In this document: piece by piece, positions 31,397 to 40,241 of the stretch
How positions within the stretch are numbered: the first letter of the stretch is position 1
Layout: each line of letters starts with the position of its first letter
From: Gemmatimonas groenlandica
GTDB taxonomy: Bacteria; Gemmatimonadota; Gemmatimonadetes; Gemmatimonadales; Gemmatimonadaceae
DNA length: 64,000 bases
Reading direction: 5' to 3'
NCBI RefSeq assembly: GCF_013004105.1
Contig: NZ_CP053085.1
Location: forward strand, 3,162,001 to 3,226,000
Position numbers and translations under genes: made by a program
Notes under the pieces: generated by a model
The model's database searches: none
The model's input: the letters and a program-made list of their open reading frames with translations, nothing else
Told to the model about the DNA's origin: nothing

Positions 31397-32977
31397 ATGA
31401 ACTCCCTGATGGAATCTCTCTTCGGACGCATGGGCAACGGACGGCAGATCGCGATCATCGCGGTCGGCGTCGTGGCCACGGCGCTCGTGTTCGGTGTGTC
31501 GCGCTGGGCGACGCAGCCGACGATGGTGCCGCTCTATGCGGACATCCCCGTCGAGAACGTGAAGGCGATGACCGACAAGCTCACCGAGACCGGCATCGTG
31601 TACGAACTCGATCGCACCGGTTCGACGATTATGGTGGCGAGCGCCGATCTGGCGCGCGCCCGCGTGAATCTGGCGGCGGAAGCGATGCCGACAGGCGGAC
31701 GCCCGGGCCTCGAGCTGTTCGACAAGCCGTCGTGGGGCATGACGGACTTCACGCAGAAAGTGAACTATCGCCGCGCCCTTGAGGGAGAACTCGAGCGTAC
31801 GATCGGCAAGCTGAAGAATGTCGAGATGGTGCAGGTGCACCTCGCGCTCGAAGATGCGCAGATGTTCAAGGCGAACGAGCGGCCGAGCAAGGCGTCGGTG
31901 ACGCTCAAGATGGCCGGTGGCGAGACGCCGCGCGCCGAAACGGTGCACGGTATTGCGAGCATGGTGGCGAATAGTGTGGGCGGCCTCGACCCCGAGCACG
32001 TGACGATTGTCGACGAGCGCGGACAGGCCCTCACGCTCGAAGACGAAGGCTCGGTGGCCGGTCTCTCCAGCCGTCAGCTGTCGGTGCAGCGCGAAGTCGA
32101 GACGTACATGGAGCAGAAGGCCGACAAGCTGCTCAACAGCCTCGTCGGCGCCGGCAACGCCCGCGTACAGGTGGCCGCCTCGATCAACTTCGATAAAGTC
32201 GAGCGCACCGTGCAGGCCGTCGACCCCGAGCGCCAGGCACTCTCCACGGAACAGAAGGCGGAAGTGACGCCGAGCAATCCTTCGCAGGGCGCCGGCTACA
32301 GCACGACCGCGACGTCGTACGAAAACACCAAAAGCGTCGAGAGCTTCAGCGGCGCGATCGGCAATCTCAAGAAGCTGACCGTCGCAGTGCTCGTGGCGGA
32401 CAAGGTGACGATGCCGGTGCTCGACACCACGCTAAAGACGGCGCAGGCGCCGATCATCACGGTGCGCACGCCCGAAGAAATCGCCCGCATCGAAACGCTC
32501 GTGCGCAATGCGCTCGGCGTCGACTCGACGCGCGGCGACATGATCTCGGTGGTCAGCGCACCGTTCGACATGCCGACCCCGATCGTGCAGCGCGACACGG
32601 TGCTCCCGCCGCAGGACATGGTGGCCAAGCTGCAGGCGAACCCGAAGCCGGTCGTCGCGATCGCCGCGCTCGTGGTATTACTGGTCATCGCGCTCGTGAG
32701 TGTGAGCGCGCTCAAGCCCAAGAAGTCGAAGGCCGTGGCCGGCGGAACACCGAACCTGCTGCCACCCAACGCCGGGTATCCGGAACTGCCCGCCAGCTCG
32801 CAGATGCAGTCGGCGATGCAGGGCATGAACGAGTACGAAGAGGAACTCGAGGAGCCCAAGCGCCCCGTGCGTCTTCCCCCGCCGCCCACCACGCCGGAAC
32901 GTGAACAGGCTATGGCCACCGTGGACCAGCGTCCTGACGCTGCGGTTCGTGTCATGCGCGGCTGGCTTCGCTCGTGA
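31397..32977 (+). CDS. fliF: FliF MS-ring protein
   Basis: The 526-aa inner-membrane protein has a first transmembrane helix at about 17-36, RBM domains (VPLYADIPVENVKAMTDKL; ELERTIGKLKNVEMVQVHLA) and SKASVTLKMAGG. A second helix lies near 415-440 (VVAIAALVVLLVIALVSVSA). The cytoplasmic tail binds FliG. Its stop overlaps fliG by four bases (GTGA). Confidence 0.97.
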   Translation: MNSLMESLFGRMGNGRQIAIIAVGVVATALVFGVSRWATQPTMVPLYADIPVENVKAMTDKLTETGIVYELDRTGSTIMVASADLARARVNLAAEAMPTGGRPGLELFDKPSWGMTDFTQKVNYRRALEGELERTIGKLKNVEMVQVHLALEDAQMFKANERPSKASVTLKMAGGETPRAETVHGIASMVANSVGGLDPEHVTIVDERGQALTLEDEGSVAGLSSRQLSVQREVETYMEQKADKLLNSLVGAGNARVQVAASINFDKVERTVQAVDPERQALSTEQKAEVTPSNPSQGAGYSTTATSYENTKSVESFSGAIGNLKKLTVAVLVADKVTMPVLDTTLKTAQAPIITVRTPEEIARIETLVRNALGVDSTRGDMISVVSAPFDMPTPIVQRDTVLPPQDMVAKLQANPKPVVAIAALVVLLVIALVSVSALKPKKSKAVAGGTPNLLPPNAGYPELPASSQMQSAMQGMNEYEEELEEPKRPVRLPPPPTTPEREQAMATVDQRPDAAVRVMRGWLRS

Positions 32978-34035
32978 GTTCTGCCATGATTGCTCTCCCT
33001 CGCGGTGGCGCAAACTCCGCCGACAAGTATTCCCCCGACCGCCTCACTGGTCGCCAGAAAGTGGCGATCGTGTGCATGGCGATCGGCACCGAGCATGCGG
33101 CCAAGGTCACGGCCGGCCTGCACCCCGAAGAGGCAGAGATCGTCGCGCTCGAGATGGCGCAGCTCGATCGCGTACCGCCTTCGGTCGTCGACATGGTGCT
33201 CGCCGAGTGGCTCGAGCTGACGCTCGGCGTGGATTCCATGAGCACCGGTGGTGTGGAGTTCGCCAAGGACGTGCTCGAAGCCGCATTCGGTGCGGCCAAG
33301 GCGCAGCAGATTCTCAAGCGTATTCAGGGGCAGCTCGCCGACAGCGATCGCTTTGGCCGGCTTCGTCGCGCCGACCCGCAGCAGCTCGGCAACACGCTGC
33401 GCGGTGAACACCCGCAGACGATCGCGCTCATTCTCGCCCACCTCGATCCAAGCCACGTCGCCGCCATTCTGCGCGAGCTCGATCCGGCGCTGGGCGGTGA
33501 CGTAATGTTCCGCATCGCCAAGATGGAGAAGGTCTCGCCCGAGATGATCTCTCTAGTTGAGCGCGCGATCGGCAACGAAGCGGACCTCGCGTTTTCGCAA
33601 GGCATGTCCAGCGTTGGTGGTCCGGCAGCCGTGGCTGCAGTCCTCAACCTCGTCAGCACGTCGCTCGAGAAGGAAGTGCTCGACCTGGTGGCCGAGAAGG
33701 ACGCGCACCTCAGCGATCAGATCAAGAACCTCATGTTCGTCTTCGAAGATCTCTCGTCGCTCGACGACAAGTCGCTACAGCGCCTGCTGCGCGAAGTGGA
33801 CGTCAAGCAGCTCGCACTGGCCCTCAAGGCCGCGAGCCCCGAGCTCAAGACGAAGATCATGCAGACCATGTCGCAGCGCGCGGTCGCTGGCCTCAAGGAA
33901 GAGATGGAGTTCCTCGGCCCGGTCAAGATGCGCGATGTGGAAGCGGCTCAGACGGACATCGTATCGAAGGTACGCGCCCTCGAAGAGACCGGCGAGATCG
34001 TGCTGAGTGCCGGAACCGACGATGTCATCATCTGA
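32974..34035 (+). CDS. fliG: FliG rotor/switch protein
   Basis: The 353-aa product has the N-terminal domain, the EHPQ motif (GEHPQTIALILAHLDP) and the C-terminal torque domain (FVFEDLSSLDDKSLQRLLRE) with charged residues that face the stator. It connects FliF to FliM. A GTG at 32974 overlaps the fliF stop; ATG 32986 is an alternative. Confidence 0.97.
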   Translation: MSSAMIALPRGGANSADKYSPDRLTGRQKVAIVCMAIGTEHAAKVTAGLHPEEAEIVALEMAQLDRVPPSVVDMVLAEWLELTLGVDSMSTGGVEFAKDVLEAAFGAAKAQQILKRIQGQLADSDRFGRLRRADPQQLGNTLRGEHPQTIALILAHLDPSHVAAILRELDPALGGDVMFRIAKMEKVSPEMISLVERAIGNEADLAFSQGMSSVGGPAAVAAVLNLVSTSLEKEVLDLVAEKDAHLSDQIKNLMFVFEDLSSLDDKSLQRLLREVDVKQLALALKAASPELKTKIMQTMSQRAVAGLKEEMEFLGPVKMRDVEAAQTDIVSKVRALEETGEIVLSAGTDDVII

Positions 34036-34045
34036 GGACCGACCA

Positions 34046-34675
34046 ATGCGAGCAACTGCCTGGTCTCTCGACGAGTTCGCCGTGGCCGACGGCTTCGGCG
34101 AATTCACCCCCGCGGAAACGCGGGTACCGGCCCAGTCGCCAGACGACCTGGAAGCGGACTTCCAGGCGCGCCTCGCGGTCGAGCGGTCGCGCTCCGAAGC
34201 GGCAGCGTACAGCCGCGGCCGTGCCGATGGCGAACGTGCCGCCCGCGCCGGCGTGGACGAAGAAATCGCGTCGGCGATGGCGTTGCTCTCCGAGGCGCTC
34301 GCCAATGTGCAGCTGCACGAAGCGCGCTGGGTCAGCAATGCCGAAGAGAACATCGCCGCGATCGCGGTGATGGTGGCACGGCATATCGTGCAGCGCGAAG
34401 TGAATGCCGATCCGTCTTTCGTTCGTGACGTAGTGCAGAGCGCGATGGCGCAGTATCCGCTCGACCAGGAGATCACCATCCGCATCAACCCGGAAGATCT
34501 CCATGCCTGCCGCGCGTCCATAGAGGAAGCCGGTCGGCGTGAGATCCGCTGGATCAGTGATGCGTCGATCCTTCGTGGCGGGTGTCTGATGGAAGGACGC
34601 GAGCGCATCATCGACGGCCGCGTGGACACGGCGCTCGAGCGCGCCTATCGCAGTCTCGGTGGAGTGCAGGCGTGA
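34046..34675 (+). CDS. fliH: FliH export ATPase regulator
   Basis: The 209-aa product has a charged N-terminal region with AAAYSRGRADGERAARAGVD (the GxxxG-like helix of FliH), a central coiled coil and a C-terminal domain (EITIRINPEDLHACR; GCLMEGRERIIDGRVDTALE) like the FliH/HrpE family. It binds FliI. ATG 34046 has GAGG nine bases upstream; an upstream frame inside fliG is not used. Its stop overlaps the fliI start by one base. Confidence 0.9.
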   Translation: MRATAWSLDEFAVADGFGEFTPAETRVPAQSPDDLEADFQARLAVERSRSEAAAYSRGRADGERAARAGVDEEIASAMALLSEALANVQLHEARWVSNAEENIAAIAVMVARHIVQREVNADPSFVRDVVQSAMAQYPLDQEITIRINPEDLHACRASIEEAGRREIRWISDASILRGGCLMEGRERIIDGRVDTALERAYRSLGGVQA

Positions 34676-36054
34676 TGTCGCCGACGCGCACCGCAGCGAC
34701 GTTCGACGACGGATACACCAACATGCTCGACGCCATGCAGGACCGCCTCGCGCGCAGCGAGCGCTTCGGTTCGTACGGTCGTGTTACGCGCGTCGTCGGA
34801 CTCGTGGTCGAAGCCACGGGCATCGATGTCGGACTCGGGTCACTATGCCGCATCACGAGCCACTCGCGCGAGCGGTCGGTGCTGGCCGAAGTGGTGGGAT
34901 TCAACGAGCGAAGCGTGCTCCTCATGCCGCTCGGTGAACTCGACGGACTGCATGCCGGCGCCAGCGTTCAGCCGCTCGGTCGCACCTTCGGTGTTGATGT
35001 CGGCCCCGGACTGCTGGGTCGCGTGCTGAATGGCCTCGGTCATCCCATCGACGGCAAAGGCAAGCTCGATACCGTGGAGCGCGTGCCGCTCTCGGCCGAA
35101 CCGCCCAATCCGCTCACGCGCGACACGATCGACCGTCCGCTCGAAACCGGTGTGCGCGCGATCGATGGACTGCTCACGATCGGCCGTGGTCAGCGCGTTG
35201 GAATCTTCGCCGGCTCCGGCGTGGGTAAGTCCACGATGCTCGGCATGATCGCGCGTAATGCGCAGGCCGATGTGAACGTGATCGCGCTGCTCGGTGAGCG
35301 CGGTCGTGAAGTCCGCGAGTTCATCGAGAACTCGCTGGGTGAAGAAGGACTTGCCCGTTCCGTCGTCATCGTGGCCACCGGCGATCAGGCTGCGCTCGTG
35401 CGCGCTCGCGGTGCGCTCGTGGCCACGGCGATCGCCGAGTACTTCCGCGATCAGGGCAAGCAAGTGCTGCTCATGGTGGACTCGGTCACGCGCGTGGCGA
35501 TGGCTTGGCGTGAGATCGGTCTCGCCACCGGCGAGCCGCCCACCACGAAGGGCTATCCGCCCTCGGTCTTCGCCAACCTGCCGCGACTGCTCGAGCGCGC
35601 CGGCAACGCAACCACCGGTGGCATCACCGGCATCTACACCGTACTCGTCGACGGTGACGACTTCAACGAGCCGGTCGCCGACGCGTCACGCTCGATTCTC
35701 GACGGCCACATCGTGCTCACCCGTCGCCTCGCGGCACAGAATCACTTCCCGGCCATCGACGTGCTCGACTCGAAGAGCCGCGTGAAAGATGCGATCACGA
35801 ATGAAGTGCAGCGGCGTGCCGGTAGCGCGATGCTGCGACTCGAGGCGGCGTATCGCGAGAAAGAAGACCTGATCATGGTCGGCGCGTATCAGAAGGGGAG
35901 CGATCCCTACGTGGACGCCGCGATCATCTATCGGCAGCGCGTGCTCGAGTTCCTGCAGCAGCGTCCCGACGAAATGACACCATATGGCGACACGTACAGC
36001 GCGCTCGCCCAGATCGCCGAGGCTATTGAGTCGTCGGTGCGGAGACGCCCGTGA
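34675..36054 (+). CDS. fliI: FliI flagellar export ATPase
   Basis: The 459-aa product is homologous to F1 beta. It shows Walker A GIFAGSGVGKSTMLGMI, LLGERGREVREFIE, Walker B LLMVDSVTRVAMAWREI and SVFANLPRLLERAG. The length is typical. It is followed by fliJ with a GTGA overlap. Confidence 0.97.
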   Translation: MSPTRTAATFDDGYTNMLDAMQDRLARSERFGSYGRVTRVVGLVVEATGIDVGLGSLCRITSHSRERSVLAEVVGFNERSVLLMPLGELDGLHAGASVQPLGRTFGVDVGPGLLGRVLNGLGHPIDGKGKLDTVERVPLSAEPPNPLTRDTIDRPLETGVRAIDGLLTIGRGQRVGIFAGSGVGKSTMLGMIARNAQADVNVIALLGERGREVREFIENSLGEEGLARSVVIVATGDQAALVRARGALVATAIAEYFRDQGKQVLLMVDSVTRVAMAWREIGLATGEPPTTKGYPPSVFANLPRLLERAGNATTGGITGIYTVLVDGDDFNEPVADASRSILDGHIVLTRRLAAQNHFPAIDVLDSKSRVKDAITNEVQRRAGSAMLRLEAAYREKEDLIMVGAYQKGSDPYVDAAIIYRQRVLEFLQQRPDEMTPYGDTYSALAQIAEAIESSVRRRP

Positions 36055-36551
36055 GCTTCAAGTTCCGGTTGCAGCGCATCCTCGAATTGCGCGAGCAGCA
36101 CGAGCAGGCAAAGGCGCGCGCATTGGCCGGTGCACGCGACAGTGCGGATGCGGCGCATCGCGCGAAGGACGAGATCGCGAACCTGCGCGATCACAGTAAG
36201 CAGCAGATCACGACCACCGCGAACAATGGCCCGCGTATCGGCCATCTCCATCAGCTCGGATTTGTGCTCGCATCGCTCGACGAACGGGTGCTTTTGGCCG
36301 CTGATGCGGCAAAGCTTGCCGATATAGACGTGCAAAAAGCGCAGGGAATGCTCGAAGAAGCGGCCCGCGACCGACGCGTGCTCGATCGCCTAAAGTCGCG
36401 CCACGCCGACACTTGGCGTGCTGAGAGCGCTCACAAGGACCGAGTCGCTATGGACGAGATCGCTCTGGCGCAGTTCTCGCGTAAAGCAGGGCTGAATGCG
36501 GCGGATGACGCCGCGAGCAGCAACACCCCCATTGATGGTTCGCATTCATGA
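36051..36551 (+). CDS. fliJ: FliJ export chaperone/central stalk
   Basis: The 166-aa product begins FKFRLQRILELREQHEQAKA, the FliJ signature. The rest is an antiparallel coiled coil rich in Ala/Arg/Asp. It starts at a GTG overlapping fliI by four bases and overlaps the next gene by four bases. Confidence 0.9.
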   Translation: MSFKFRLQRILELREQHEQAKARALAGARDSADAAHRAKDEIANLRDHSKQQITTTANNGPRIGHLHQLGFVLASLDERVLLAADAAKLADIDVQKAQGMLEEAARDRRVLDRLKSRHADTWRAESAHKDRVAMDEIALAQFSRKAGLNAADDAASSNTPIDGSHS

Positions 36552-37258
36552 AGCAGCTGATCATCCCGATCGTGATAGGACTCCTGGCCGGCCTCGGTGG
36601 CGGCACGGGGTACTCGTACATGAAGACCTCGGCGAAGTACACGGCCGACTCCACGCACATGGCAGATAGCCTCAAGGCCCATCCGCCGGCTGACTCGACC
36701 GACGCGGATTCGACGCATGGCGAAGCGGCAGCGCATGACAGCGTGCCTGCCGACAGCACCGCGCATGGTATGGACGCGCCGGGCGCACACGAAGCCGCCG
36801 CACCGATGACGCCGGCCGACAGCATTCGCTTGTTGGACGCGACACGCCGCGACCTGAAGGACGTGTCGGCAAAGCCGGCTCCGGGCAAAGCCGTCGATAC
36901 GCACGCCGCGCCCGCGAAGGCGACCCCCGATGCGCACGCGACGCCGAGCCTGAAGTCGCAGACGCAGTCGGCGCCCGACGCGAAGTCCACCACCGCGTCT
37001 GCTGCCAACGTCGTCAAGGAAGCGCGTGATGCCGCGATGAGCACCGCGCTCCCCGAGCAGCGGCTGGCCAAGATCTTCTCGGCGATGGCCGCGAAGGACG
37101 CCGCCAAGGTCCTCGACCAGATGACCGACGGCGATGTCCGCACGATTCTCGGCATGATGAACGACCGCCAGGCGGCCGCCATCCTCACGTCGATGTCCGC
37201 ATCTCGTGCCGCCGCCATCACGAAGGGTGGCAGCAAGGCCCCCGGAGGATCGCTATGA
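36548..37258 (+). CDS. MotE/MgtE-N-like membrane-anchored flagellar protein
   Basis: The product is 236 aa. One N-terminal membrane helix (LIIPIVIGLLAGLGGGTGYS) is followed by a long Ala/Asp/His/Pro-rich disordered linker (about 30-155). The C-terminal domain has LPEQRLAKIFSAMAAKDAAK and TILGMMNDRQAAAILTSM, as in MotE and FliG-like MgtE-N domains. In alphaproteobacteria MotE is a periplasmic chaperone of MotC; here the position between fliJ and fliK is the common one for such proteins. The actual partner is unknown. Confidence 0.78.
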   Translation: MKQLIIPIVIGLLAGLGGGTGYSYMKTSAKYTADSTHMADSLKAHPPADSTDADSTHGEAAAHDSVPADSTAHGMDAPGAHEAAAPMTPADSIRLLDATRRDLKDVSAKPAPGKAVDTHAAPAKATPDAHATPSLKSQTQSAPDAKSTTASAANVVKEARDAAMSTALPEQRLAKIFSAMAAKDAAKVLDQMTDGDVRTILGMMNDRQAAAILTSMSASRAAAITKGGSKAPGGSL

Positions 37259-39402
37259 ACGTGATGAAGGCCATTACCACCGCCACACCGCGTCCGGAAC
37301 GGGCCGCCGATCGCGCGATCGAGCGGACCACGCGCCCCGAGAGCGACCGTAACGAGACGGACGCGACAGCCGAGACCGAGAAGAAGCGCAGCGTGTCGCG
37401 CGCCGAGTTCTCCGCCCTGCTCGCGCTCATCTCAGGCGCCGGCTCGCGCGTGCGCTCCGATCTGATTCAGCAGCTGCCGGCCGAGGGCGCGTCCCTCGTC
37501 GACAAACTGCTCGACGAAGCGGCTGCCGAGCAGACGACCGACGAATCGACCGCAGACACCCTCACCGGTGAAGGTGCTTTCCCCGGCGAGAAGGGACTGC
37601 GGACCGCCTTGCAGCATGGCTCTCACGATCGCGAGGCGCAGGAGGCGGCGCAGCAGGTCAGTGAAGCGCTGCGCTACGGCATTCTGAATACGTCGATCGA
37701 CAACACGCCGACCGAGCCGTCGACGGACGATATCATCGATCTGCCCACGTACGCCAAGAATCGTGGCACGAACGGCCTGCTGGGCATTTCGCGCGCGGCG
37801 CAGCAGATCAGCGCGCAGCTTGGCGGCCAGGGAGAGATCGAAGGTGAACGCAACGCGCTGGCGGTGCTCTCGCGCATCGCGACCAAGCGCGGGTCGTCGC
37901 TCGAACAGTTGATGGCCATCGGCGATGTCCGTGGCGCCGACGCTCGCGCCGCGCTGGACGCGTTGCTGGCGAAGGCAGGCACGCCGGCCGGTACCGAAAT
38001 CGCGGACAACGCGGCAGCCGCCGCTGCGGCATCGGCCAGCGCGTCCGCCTTGGCTGCGGCCACGGCGGCCTCCGCCGCCGATCCGACTACGCCGATCAAG
38101 GATCTCGACGCCGTCGCCCCGGAGCTCCGCTCGCGGGTGCAGCGTGTGATCGATCGCATGAAGGGTGAGTATGGCCACGACGTCTCGATCGTCGAGACGG
38201 CGCGCTCGCAGGAACGCCAGGACCATCTGTACGAGCAGGGACGCACGCGTCCGGGCGCCGTCGTGACGTGGACGCGCGATTCCGCGCACACGCGTGGTGA
38301 CGCCGTCGATGTGATCGTGGACGGCTCGTGGGAAAACGCGCAGGGCTTCGCCCGATTGCAGCGCATCGCCAAGGAAGAAGGGCTTCGCACGCTCGGCATG
38401 AAGGACCCTGGACACCTCGAGCTCGCGAACCATGGCGAGCGCGCTCTGGCGAACGCGGCGCCGCAGGCGCTCGACAAGGTCACGGCGGCGTTTCAGCGGC
38501 AGTCATCGTCGGCCGCGCAGGCTGCATCGCAGGCCGCACCGGCTGGCGTAGCCCAGGTCGCGAGTGTGGCTGGCGTGGCGCAGGTGGCCCGCGTGGCCGA
38601 CGCCAACGCCGCTCCCGCGGCGATGGGTGAAGGCGCGGCGGCGTACGTCGCGCAGGCCAATGCGAACAAGGGCGCCAACGGCGAACAGAATGGCAACGCG
38701 TTCGGACGCGGTGCGCGCGATGAGAACGGACATCCGATCAACGATGGCCGGAAGCTCGGTCACACCAAGCAGGACGCCGCGGGCGACACGTCGGGCTTTG
38801 GTGCGCTGCACGGCAACGGCAACGGTCAGAGCGGCATTCAGGCCACGGGTGCCGAGCGCGCCGCCTCGGTTGGTCAAGCAGCGGGCAGTGAGCAGGCACA
38901 GCGCGTGTCGGAGATCCAGGCCATGCGTGCGGATGCGCCAGCCGGTCCGCTATCGCGCATGACCCTCAATGTCGACAACGCGAACGGGACGCAGGATCGC
39001 ATCACGGTCGATCTGCGCGGCAACGTGGTCGACACGTTCATCTCCACCGACGCATCGAGCGCCGAGCGGATGAAGCTGCGCACCGGTGAGCTGCAGGAGT
39101 CGCTGAGCCGTCATGGCCTCGACGCCGAAAGCGTGCGGATCAGCGGTGCCAGCAAGTCAGAGCAGAACGATTCGTCGCGAGCGATCAGCAGCGAGCGCGA
39201 TGCGCTGCGTACGAACGGCGCGACGCAGACCACGTCGGGTGAGGGCGCACAGTCCCAGAGTCAGCGCGACCGGGCAACCGGCCGCGACTGGGATAAGCAG
39301 CAGGATGCTCGCCGCGAGCAGAAGGAGCAAGCGGCGCGTGAGCAGCAGCGCGAACAGGCGAATCAGCGCGGCTGGCAGAATCTCTTCAACGGGACCAAGT
39401 GA
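37255..39402 (+). CDS. fliK: FliK hook-length protein with embedded M15/LAS-type peptidase domain
   Basis: The product is 715 aa. Residues 1-280 are Ala/Glu-rich with few recognisable features. Residues about 285-395 look like an M15 metallopeptidase (CwlK-like): SAHTRGDAVDV supplies His345 and Asp352, and DPGHLEL supplies His387 and Asp384, matching the HxxxxxxD...DxxH zinc site of L-Ala-D-Glu peptidases. After a low-complexity region (400-560) the FliK hook domain follows (LNVDNANGTQDRITVDLRGN, about 565-632). A Gln/Arg-rich tail ends the protein. Operon position between the motE-like gene and flgD is that of fliK. Confidence 0.82.
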   Translation: MNVMKAITTATPRPERAADRAIERTTRPESDRNETDATAETEKKRSVSRAEFSALLALISGAGSRVRSDLIQQLPAEGASLVDKLLDEAAAEQTTDESTADTLTGEGAFPGEKGLRTALQHGSHDREAQEAAQQVSEALRYGILNTSIDNTPTEPSTDDIIDLPTYAKNRGTNGLLGISRAAQQISAQLGGQGEIEGERNALAVLSRIATKRGSSLEQLMAIGDVRGADARAALDALLAKAGTPAGTEIADNAAAAAAASASASALAAATAASAADPTTPIKDLDAVAPELRSRVQRVIDRMKGEYGHDVSIVETARSQERQDHLYEQGRTRPGAVVTWTRDSAHTRGDAVDVIVDGSWENAQGFARLQRIAKEEGLRTLGMKDPGHLELANHGERALANAAPQALDKVTAAFQRQSSSAAQAASQAAPAGVAQVASVAGVAQVARVADANAAPAAMGEGAAAYVAQANANKGANGEQNGNAFGRGARDENGHPINDGRKLGHTKQDAAGDTSGFGALHGNGNGQSGIQATGAERAASVGQAAGSEQAQRVSEIQAMRADAPAGPLSRMTLNVDNANGTQDRITVDLRGNVVDTFISTDASSAERMKLRTGELQESLSRHGLDAESVRISGASKSEQNDSSRAISSERDALRTNGATQTTSGEGAQSQSQRDRATGRDWDKQQDARREQKEQAAREQQREQANQRGWQNLFNGTK

Positions 39403-40211
39403 TGATCACCGCTACGCGGAACGTCGCCAGCGCGTTTGATCCGAACACGATCAAGCCGAGCTACGCCACGACGGACACGACGACGGGAGCAAAGCCACCG
39501 GTTGGCGCGGCCGAGCCGTCGGTCAAAGTGAGTGGCCTGGCCAAGACGAGTGCGATGGGCCAGGACGAGTTCCTGAAGATGCTCGTCGCCCAGCTGAAGA
39601 ATCAGGATCCTCTGAATCCGATGGACGGCAAGGACATGGCGGCGCAGCTCGCGCAGTTCTCGACCGTCGAGCAGCTGATCACGATGAACAAGTCGATGGA
39701 AGCGCAGGCGGCGTCCGCCGGGGCGACCGCCGAAGCGATCAAGGCGCTCGAGACGACGCAGAATGGGCGCGCCGACGAACTCGCGCAGCTCATCGAAGGA
39801 CAGATGGCCATGGGCACCGTTGGCAAGATCGGCGTGACCACGGGCAATACCACCTTCCTCGACAAAGCCGGCAACGGCACCATCGTCGTGGACAGCGGCA
39901 CCATGAAGGGCGGCGCGCGCGTCAGCTTGGTGAACGAGAAGGGCCAGACCGTCAGCACCATCAGTCTGGGTGAAGTGAAGGGCGGGCAGATGTCGTTTGA
40001 ACTTGGCGACTACGCGCAAACACCGCCGCTCCCCGCCGGCAAGTACACGTACAAGTTCGAGGTCGCAACGGATGGCGGCCAGTGGCAAGCAGCGAAGACG
40101 TACACTGCCGGACGGATTACCGGCATGCGGTACGAAAGCGGCAACCCCATCCTGATCATCGGCGATTCGCTCAACGTGCCGATGTCGCAGCTCACCCAAG
40201 TGCGCGCCTGA
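39402..40211 (+). CDS. flgD: FlgD hook-cap protein
   Basis: The roughly 269-aa product has the FlgD signature QDEFLKMLVAQLKNQDPLNP, then MAAQLAQFSTVEQL, and a C-terminal FlgD Tudor/FN3-like part (GGARVSLVNEKGQTV, LPAGKYTYKFEV). The ATG at 39402 overlaps the fliK stop by one base; GTG 39399 is in frame just before it. FlgD caps the hook during assembly and is followed by flgE. Confidence 0.95.
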   Translation: MITATRNVASAFDPNTIKPSYATTDTTTGAKPPVGAAEPSVKVSGLAKTSAMGQDEFLKMLVAQLKNQDPLNPMDGKDMAAQLAQFSTVEQLITMNKSMEAQAASAGATAEAIKALETTQNGRADELAQLIEGQMAMGTVGKIGVTTGNTTFLDKAGNGTIVVDSGTMKGGARVSLVNEKGQTVSTISLGEVKGGQMSFELGDYAQTPPLPAGKYTYKFEVATDGGQWQAAKTYTAGRITGMRYESGNPILIIGDSLNVPMSQLTQVRA

Positions 40212-40241
40212 TCGCGACCTGACCCACGAGGATTTTTACAG

